NCBI GenBank assembly: GCA_964017145.1
Contig: CAXHKQ010000273.1
Coordinates: 1-12,638, forward strand
DNA: 12,638 nt
DNA from: Agrocybe praecox
Taxonomy: Eukaryota > Basidiomycota > Agaricomycetes > Agaricales > Agrocybaceae
Direction of reading: 5' to 3'
Shown here: positions 7,953-12,638 of the stretch, one piece after another
How the letters are laid out: each line of letters starts with the position of its first letter
Numbering within the stretch: position 1 is the stretch's first letter
Translations under genes and position numbers: made by a program
The notes under the pieces: model-generated
What the model was told of the DNA's origin: nothing
The model's database searches: none
Seen by the model: the letters and a program-made list of their open reading frames with translations, nothing else

Positions 7953-10900
7953 ATGACTTCGAGTATCCCGCCGTCATTTTCCGCACATTCTGTTTCCGCG
8001 CGTGTCGATCATGTTCCAGTCTTCCGTTCTTCCTTCCGTTCCGCCTTATGTTCCGACCTCCGTTCCGACCTCCGTTCCGATCTGCTTGGTTCCTTAACTC
8101 CGTCTTCTGTGTGTTCTGTTACTTCCGCAATTGATGAGCGCGCTTCTGCCACAATTCCGTTAGATCAGAATACGCACAGCAACAACGACTTGGTGGATGC
8201 GCAGACCGATCGAGTTGAGTGCGATTTTCAACTGGCGCGAACCCAAGATGAACTCAACGCCGCTGCTGCGGCCGATGCAACCGGTGCCGCCGCGTCTGCA
8301 GCCATATCCGCCAGCACCTCCAAAGCCGCCGCCACACCTTGCGCACCTGCTACGGTCACCGCCATTTCAGCCGTCGTCTCAGCAGCTGTTTCCGCCGCTG
8401 TCTCCGCGGCAGCTTCCGCTGCCGCCCCCGAGTCGGTTTGTATCGCCATCACAGCCGCCGTCTCCGCCGCCGTCTCTGCCGCCGTGACCGCCATGACCGC
8501 CGTCTCAGCCGCAGCATCCGCTGCCGCCTCCGAGACTGTTCTGGCCGCCGCCCCTATACCACCGGCACTTGTCACCGACGCTTCAGCCTCCACCGCCGCT
8601 TCCTCAGCAGCAGCCTCAGCCGCCGCCGTCACACCGTCCGCCGTTCCAGAACTCATCGACGAGGGGGACTTGGAGTTGTTGGTGCCGGCAATCATCAACG
8701 ACGACGGCGATAAAAACAAAAACAACACAAACACCGAACACGAACATTTTACGAGTGCCGTTAATTGGATGCCAGTGGTAAGTGTCTCATTTCAGCGCGT
8801 GGATGGAAGTTTTTCAAAGTCATGTTCGTTTCCGTCACTTATCGATTCCGGCAGCCCAACTAGTTTTATACGCAGTTCCGTTCTTCCGCCAAACTTTGAA
8901 CTTAAGCCTTTAAGAAAATCTAGATATTTGGGAATACGAGATGTTCCAATTTTTACGTACGGGCTTACAAATATAACCTTAAATATATGCAAAAGAAGTG
9001 AAGTCATCAAAGTGCACATTGTTCCAGACAATGATATTCCTTCAGACCTTCTGTTCGGGCGTGACGTACTTAACGTTTTTGGATTAGATTTACACTTCCG
9101 CGACTCGATAAATAAACTTAAGAATAACTCTGTACGGTGTGTACATAAGTCTAAGGATCGCTGTAAGACTGAGCGGATTTGCCGATTGGACTTAAGTGGA
9201 ACTTCTGACTTGAATGTAATAGAAAAGAAACATTTGCCCATTAAGAAGATCTCCAATTTGTTTATTTCTGGTGAACATAAGGCCGATAAGTTGAGTGATT
9301 TGCGAGTATACAATGAAGGCGAAACAACGATCGATGCTCAGGTTGTCTTGTCTGACGATACGTTTGACCCAAGCGCTAATAGAAAAGATGTTGCGGTTTC
9401 AGATGGCATATGTACTGTATCTTCAGCATGTATCTTAAGAAGCGGTGACGAAATGAGCAGCAGAGCATTGTTAGGAGACCCTGTCAATAATTATTCCGAT
9501 TACAGTATCGATCACGATTGCGACTTAGGAGAAATTGATTTAGAATTGTTTGATAAGCCATTTAACCTAGAGCCAACTTTACCAGTGGAAATAAGTAAGC
9601 GCATTAACGAGCTAATTCTGAGAAAATACGTCAATGTGGACAAGAATACGATAGTCGTTCCGCATTACGAAATGAACATTCATTTAACCGATGATGTTCC
9701 ATTTTATAGTTATCCGAGAAGATTGTCTTATTCCGAGAAAGACAATGTTAACGCGATGATAGAAGATTTGCTTAAGGATGGAGTTATAAGACATAGTAAA
9801 TCTCCGTACGCATCTCCGATAGTTTTGGTTAAGAAAAAGAACGGACAGACCAGATTATGTATCGATTATAGAGCGCTGAATAAGAAAACAGTACGCGATA
9901 ATTACCCTATGCCTATAGCCGAGGATTGCCTTGATTATTTGAATAAAAAAAACGTGTTTACGTTGTTGGACCTAAAGAGTGGATTTCATCAGGTTAAGGT
10001 TGCGGAGAAAAGCAGGAAGTACACTTCATTTGTCACACCTTGTGGACAATATGAGTATATTAGGATGCCTTTCGGACTTAAGAATGCACCGGCAGTGTTC
10101 CAACGATTCATTAACACTGTTCTTAAGGACTTTATTCTGAAGAGAGAGATTGTGGTTTACATGGATGATATTCTAATTGCTAGCAGTACCTTAAGTGAGC
10201 ATGAAGATTTGTTAGGCAGAGTGTTACATTGTATTGCGAAGAACGGTTTAGAGCTACAGCTCAACAAATGTCGGTTTCTTCACAAAGAATTCATTGTGTC
10301 GGCTGATGGCATCAAGCCAGGCCGTAAGAAAGTTGAAGATATATTGAATTATCCGATGCCAACAACAACACATTCAGCTCATTCGTTTGTAAGTATGTGT
10401 GGATTCTTCAGGCGTTTCGTTCCGGGTTTTTCGAAGATCGCACATCCGCTTTATAAGCTACTTAGAAAAGATGCGAAGTTCATTTTCGATAACGATTGCG
10501 TGCTAGCGTTTGAGAAACTTAAGAAAATCATTACTTCCGAACCAGTGTTAGGAATATACGATCCGAATAATGAAACCGAACTGCATACTGATGCAAGCAA
10601 GATAGGATTTGGTGCAGTGCTACTTCAGAAACAAAAAGATAATAAGTTCCATCCTATTGCGTACTTTTCGAAATCAGTAGGCAAGCACGAAGTGAATTAT
10701 CATAGTTACGAATTGGAGACGTTAGCCATTGTGTACGCATTAGGAAGATTCCGAACGTTTCTGGCTGGAATTCCGTTCACGATTGTGACTGATTGTAATT
10801 CGCTTGTTATGACCTTCAACAAAAAGGACGTGAATTCTCGCATTGCCAGATGGGTATGGGAATTTGAGAAATTCAATTATAAGATTAGGCATCGGAAAGG

Positions 10901-12185
10901 AGAACATATGCAACATGTTGAAGCTCTTAGTAGAAACATTAGTACGGTAGCAGTGGTAAATTCCGACGATCTATTTCATCAACTTCAGGCAACGCAGAAT
11001 AGAGATCCCGTTATTATGAACCTTAAGTCAGTGTTAGAAACTTCCGATTCCCCTCCGTATGAAATGCATAATGGTATTGTTTATCGAAGAAGCAGTGATA
11101 ATAAGAAATTGTTTTACGTTCCGAAGGAAATGGAAACTCAGCTTATTCAGAGTGTGCACGAGAGAATAGGACATTTCGGGAGTTTCAAGTGTTTAGAGAA
11201 GATGAAAAGCAAGTATTGGTTCCCGAGTATGAGATCAAAGGTCAATTCGTTCGTGAAGAATTGCATCAAATGCATTATTTATTCAGCACCAAATAGAACT
11301 TCCGAGCGCACACTTTACAGCATTCCTAAGAAACCACTTCCGTTTGATACGATCCATATTGATCATTTCGGACCTCTGCCATCGGTTAGTTCTAAGCAAA
11401 AACACATATTAGTCGTAGTGGACGCATTTACGAAATTTGTTAAGGTGTACCCAGCTACTTCGACTAGTACGAAAGAAGTATGCAGGACATTGGAGAAATA
11501 CTTCGAGTTTTATAGTCGTCCTGTAAGAATTATTAGTGATCGAGGTACGTGTTTTACGTCGAACGAGTTCACCAATTTCGTCGATAAGTTCAACATTCAG
11601 CACATTAAGAATGCAGTCGCATCACCTCAAGCAAATGGACAAGTCGAGCGAATTAATAGAGTCTTGAAAAATATGCTAGGCAAACTCACGGAGCCACTTC
11701 TTCACTCTGATTGGGTTCAACAACTTAAGCACGTCGAGTATGCGATGAATAATACAATCCAGCGGTCAATAGGCATTAGTCCGAGCATGTTGCTCTTCGG
11801 GGTCGAACAGAAAGGCCCTAGTGTGGATTATCTATCAGAATTTCTCGACGAGTCGAATTCGAACGACGATGTACGTGATTTGGAAGAAATAAGACAGAAA
11901 GCTTCAGATAACATAAGTAAGAATCAGGAAACTAACGAAGCTCAGCTGGCCAAAAATAGTCGCCCAGCTAAGAAATATGTCGTTGGAGAGTTCGTTGTCG
12001 TCAGATACATTGATACTTCCGCAGGCAATAAGAAATTTGTTCAGAAATTCCGTGGTCCGTATGTGATACATAAAGTTTTACCAAAAGATCGATACGTTGT
12101 GCGCGATATTGAGGGATCGCAGATCACTCAAATACCTTATGATAACGTAATTGAAGCGAAAAATATGAAATTATGGAGAAGATAG
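7953..12185 (+). CDS. Retrotransposon polyprotein: protease, reverse transcriptase, RNase H, integrase
   Basis: 1,410 residues from the first in-frame ATG (7953); the frame is open back to 7749, inside the LTR, with a GTG at 7806 but no earlier ATG. A 27-codon frame (7816-7899) lies upstream. Residues 1-100 are Ser/Pro-rich with an SDLR tandem repeat, and 103-226 are Ala-rich. Protease: LIDSGSP with catalytic Asp 298 (DSG form), closing with LLFGRDVL. Reverse transcriptase: catalytic Asp 673 in LLDLKSGFHQ and YMDD at 736-739. RNase H: HTDAS (Asp 880) and later VTDCNSL. Integrase: H-x4-H-x29-C-x2-C zinc finger (His 1069 and 1074, Cys 1104 and 1107), then Asp 1137, Asp 1196 and Glu 1232, spaced as DD35E. 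A GPY/F-like module (KFRGPYVIHKV) lies near the end. No stop or frameshift is seen. No capsid or CCHC knuckle is recognisable upstream of the protease. Confidence 0.93.
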   Translation: MTSSIPPSFSAHSVSARVDHVPVFRSSFRSALCSDLRSDLRSDLLGSLTPSSVCSVTSAIDERASATIPLDQNTHSNNDLVDAQTDRVECDFQLARTQDELNAAAAADATGAAASAAISASTSKAAATPCAPATVTAISAVVSAAVSAAVSAAASAAAPESVCIAITAAVSAAVSAAVTAMTAVSAAASAAASETVLAAAPIPPALVTDASASTAASSAAASAAAVTPSAVPELIDEGDLELLVPAIINDDGDKNKNNTNTEHEHFTSAVNWMPVVSVSFQRVDGSFSKSCSFPSLIDSGSPTSFIRSSVLPPNFELKPLRKSRYLGIRDVPIFTYGLTNITLNICKRSEVIKVHIVPDNDIPSDLLFGRDVLNVFGLDLHFRDSINKLKNNSVRCVHKSKDRCKTERICRLDLSGTSDLNVIEKKHLPIKKISNLFISGEHKADKLSDLRVYNEGETTIDAQVVLSDDTFDPSANRKDVAVSDGICTVSSACILRSGDEMSSRALLGDPVNNYSDYSIDHDCDLGEIDLELFDKPFNLEPTLPVEISKRINELILRKYVNVDKNTIVVPHYEMNIHLTDDVPFYSYPRRLSYSEKDNVNAMIEDLLKDGVIRHSKSPYASPIVLVKKKNGQTRLCIDYRALNKKTVRDNYPMPIAEDCLDYLNKKNVFTLLDLKSGFHQVKVAEKSRKYTSFVTPCGQYEYIRMPFGLKNAPAVFQRFINTVLKDFILKREIVVYMDDILIASSTLSEHEDLLGRVLHCIAKNGLELQLNKCRFLHKEFIVSADGIKPGRKKVEDILNYPMPTTTHSAHSFVSMCGFFRRFVPGFSKIAHPLYKLLRKDAKFIFDNDCVLAFEKLKKIITSEPVLGIYDPNNETELHTDASKIGFGAVLLQKQKDNKFHPIAYFSKSVGKHEVNYHSYELETLAIVYALGRFRTFLAGIPFTIVTDCNSLVMTFNKKDVNSRIARWVWEFEKFNYKIRHRKGEHMQHVEALSRNISTVAVVNSDDLFHQLQATQNRDPVIMNLKSVLETSDSPPYEMHNGIVYRRSSDNKKLFYVPKEMETQLIQSVHERIGHFGSFKCLEKMKSKYWFPSMRSKVNSFVKNCIKCIIYSAPNRTSERTLYSIPKKPLPFDTIHIDHFGPLPSVSSKQKHILVVVDAFTKFVKVYPATSTSTKEVCRTLEKYFEFYSRPVRIISDRGTCFTSNEFTNFVDKFNIQHIKNAVASPQANGQVERINRVLKNMLGKLTEPLLHSDWVQQLKHVEYAMNNTIQRSIGISPSMLLFGVEQKGPSVDYLSEFLDESNSNDDVRDLEEIRQKASDNISKNQETNEAQLAKNSRPAKKYVVGEFVVVRYIDTSAGNKKFVQKFRGPYVIHKVLPKDRYVVRDIEGSQITQIPYDNVIEAKNMKLWRR
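8259..8630 (+). repeat. GCC-triplet-rich tract encoding an alanine-rich region
   Basis: About 124 codons dominated by GCN, with Ser, Thr and Val interspersed. In the next forward frame the same DNA encodes a Pro/Gln-rich sequence (open 8197-8487 and again 8569-8781). The third forward frame is open over 8339-8713 and encodes Arg/His-rich sequence, and one reverse frame is open over 8228-8734. A repeat unit lacking TA dinucleotides explains this multi-frame openness. Confidence 0.85.
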
Positions 12186-12235
12186 TATATTGTTAAATGA
12201 AAGACTTCCGTCCAACGTTTATGATTCACTGACCC

Positions 12236-12237
<2 letters not shown>

Positions 12238-12274
<37 letters not shown>
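12238..12274. repeat. (AC)n microsatellite
   Basis: An uninterrupted AC dinucleotide run of about 37 bases, followed by interrupted CA-rich sequence to about 12306. It lies inside the retrotransposon, so its length may vary between copies. Confidence 0.95.
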
Positions 12275-12279
<5 letters not shown>

Positions 12280-12380
12280 CTACGCACACTTCACACACAT
12301 ACACAACATAATCGTGACTTGTTGATTTAATTTGTATGTCTAGAGATTGCCGATTTCGGGCCGATAGAGCCATCGTCCAA

Positions 12381-12395
12381 GTCAGTATGGCCGAG
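12381..12395 (+). other. tRNA-Leu 5'-end-like segment next to the 3' LTR
   Basis: GTCAGTATGGCCGAG matches the canonical insect/animal tRNA-Leu start GTCAGGATGGCCGAG (from memory) at 14 of 15 positions, beginning at tRNA base 1. It ends one base before the LTR, where a polypurine tract would be expected. It is not a whole tRNA gene: the similarity fades at the LTR. It also resembles the primer-site region 7800-7813 as a direct repeat (about 12 of 14 with one gap). Confidence 0.5.
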
Positions 12396-12396
12396 T

Positions 12397-12626
12397 TGTA
12401 GACCTTTTCCGTTAATGAACCCCTAAGTGTATGACGCGCCACCTACATGTGAAACTTATAAACACACACACACTCAGACTGTTGCAGCCCTGACCGAAAG
12501 AAGAGAGAAGGAGAAGAACCAGGACAACAACACAGACAACAACACCGACAACACGTAGCTTGTGCAAAATCATGTGATCGAGGTTTGAGCATTCGAAATA
12601 CACGCGTCGTGGAAAGAGGTTCTACA
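12397..12626 (+). repeat. 3' LTR, 230 bp
   Basis: Same TGTAGA...TCTACA ends and same content as the 5' LTR, including the TATAAA box and the purine tract (12496-12518). No difference from 7568-7797 was found by eye. Confidence 0.95.
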
Positions 12627-12630
12627 GTTT
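12627..12630 (+). repeat. Target site duplication GTTT, right copy
   Basis: Matches 7564-7567. Only eight further AT-rich bases follow before the window ends, so the empty site would read AAATGTTTATAATTAA. Confidence 0.8.
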
Positions 12631-12638
12631 ATAATTAA

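Larger units (their letters stand above)
12186..12396 (+). other. 3' non-coding region of the retrotransposon
   Basis: 211 bp between the stop codon and the 3' LTR. It contains the CA microsatellite, further degenerate CA sequence to about 12306, and the tRNA-Leu-like segment. No purine tract adjoins the LTR, and there is no room for an envelope gene. Confidence 0.75.
7568..12626 (+). mobile_element. Complete Ty3/Gypsy LTR retrotransposon, 5,059 bp, possibly mdg3-like
   Basis: Order: 230-bp LTR, tRNA-Leu-like primer-binding site, one long reading frame (protease, reverse transcriptase, RNase H, integrase), 211 bp of non-coding sequence, 230-bp LTR, with GTTT duplicated on both sides. Integrase placed after RNase H defines Ty3/Gypsy rather than Copia, and no envelope frame is present. 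The small size, short LTRs, 4-bp duplication and tRNA-Leu primer fit the insect mdg3 lineage as I remember it; this subclass call is tentative. The two LTRs read as identical, which implies a recent insertion. It lies in sense orientation within the presumed dynein intron. Confidence 0.93.
6097..12638 (+). other. Long, incomplete intron of the dynein gene with nested mobile elements
   Basis: It begins at the donor GTAGGA at 6097. I found no dynein C-terminal sequence in any frame up to the window end, so the next exon should lie beyond 12638. The intron would exceed 6.5 kb, against 133 bp for its neighbour. It is AT-rich outside the inserted elements. If the downstream exon does not exist, this would instead be the broken end of a truncated gene. 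Confidence 0.65.

Noticed and set aside
8228..8734. Antisense Ala/Glu-rich open frame and the Arg-rich third forward frame as genes
   Set aside because: Both come from the same TA-poor triplet repeat and have no start context or motif.
12381..12420. A complete tRNA-Leu gene beginning at 12381
   Set aside because: Similarity stops at the LTR; no D-loop continuation, anticodon arm or T arm follows.
12236..12442. Antisense 68-codon frame ending in Val-Cys repeats
   Set aside because: It is a translation of the CA microsatellite and the LTR edge.

Overview
The window is nuclear DNA of an animal, most likely a dipteran insect and plausibly a mosquito. It holds a GC-rich axonemal dynein heavy chain gene with spliceosomal introns, AT-rich intron sequence, and an insect-type Ty3/Gypsy LTR retrotransposon. 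The species call is an inference from gene content and composition; nothing here fixes it.

Positions 1-6096 (+) carry a large internal part of an axonemal dynein heavy chain. The best match from memory is DNAH2, the 1-beta heavy chain of the two-headed inner arm dynein f/I1; its Drosophila counterpart is the Y-linked fertility gene kl-2. The window opens at the end of AAA2 and runs through AAA3, AAA4, the stalk with its microtubule-binding tip, AAA5 and AAA6, stopping short of the C-terminus. There is one 133-bp intron (4520-4652). A second intron opens at 6097 and is not closed within the window. Five single-base frame disruptions are confined to 749-1894; the rest of the reading frame is clean.

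Positions 6097-12638 read as one long, incomplete intron. It holds an undescribed-looking palindromic foldback or MITE-like element of about 376 bp (6404-6779), then about 790 bp of AT-rich sequence in which I see no gene. After that comes a complete 5,059-bp LTR retrotransposon (7568-12626) in the same orientation as the dynein gene.

The retrotransposon has two 230-bp LTRs that read as identical, a 4-bp target duplication (GTTT) and one uninterrupted reading frame. That frame encodes protease, reverse transcriptase, RNase H and integrase with all catalytic residues present. Three things are odd. No capsid or CCHC zinc knuckle is recognisable, and the Gag position holds a long GCC-triplet, alanine-rich tract that is nearly open in other frames too. 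No polypurine tract precedes the 3' LTR. The 15 bases that sit there instead resemble the 5' end of tRNA-Leu, while the primer-binding site matches the 3' part of the same tRNA. These are the most interesting signals in the window.
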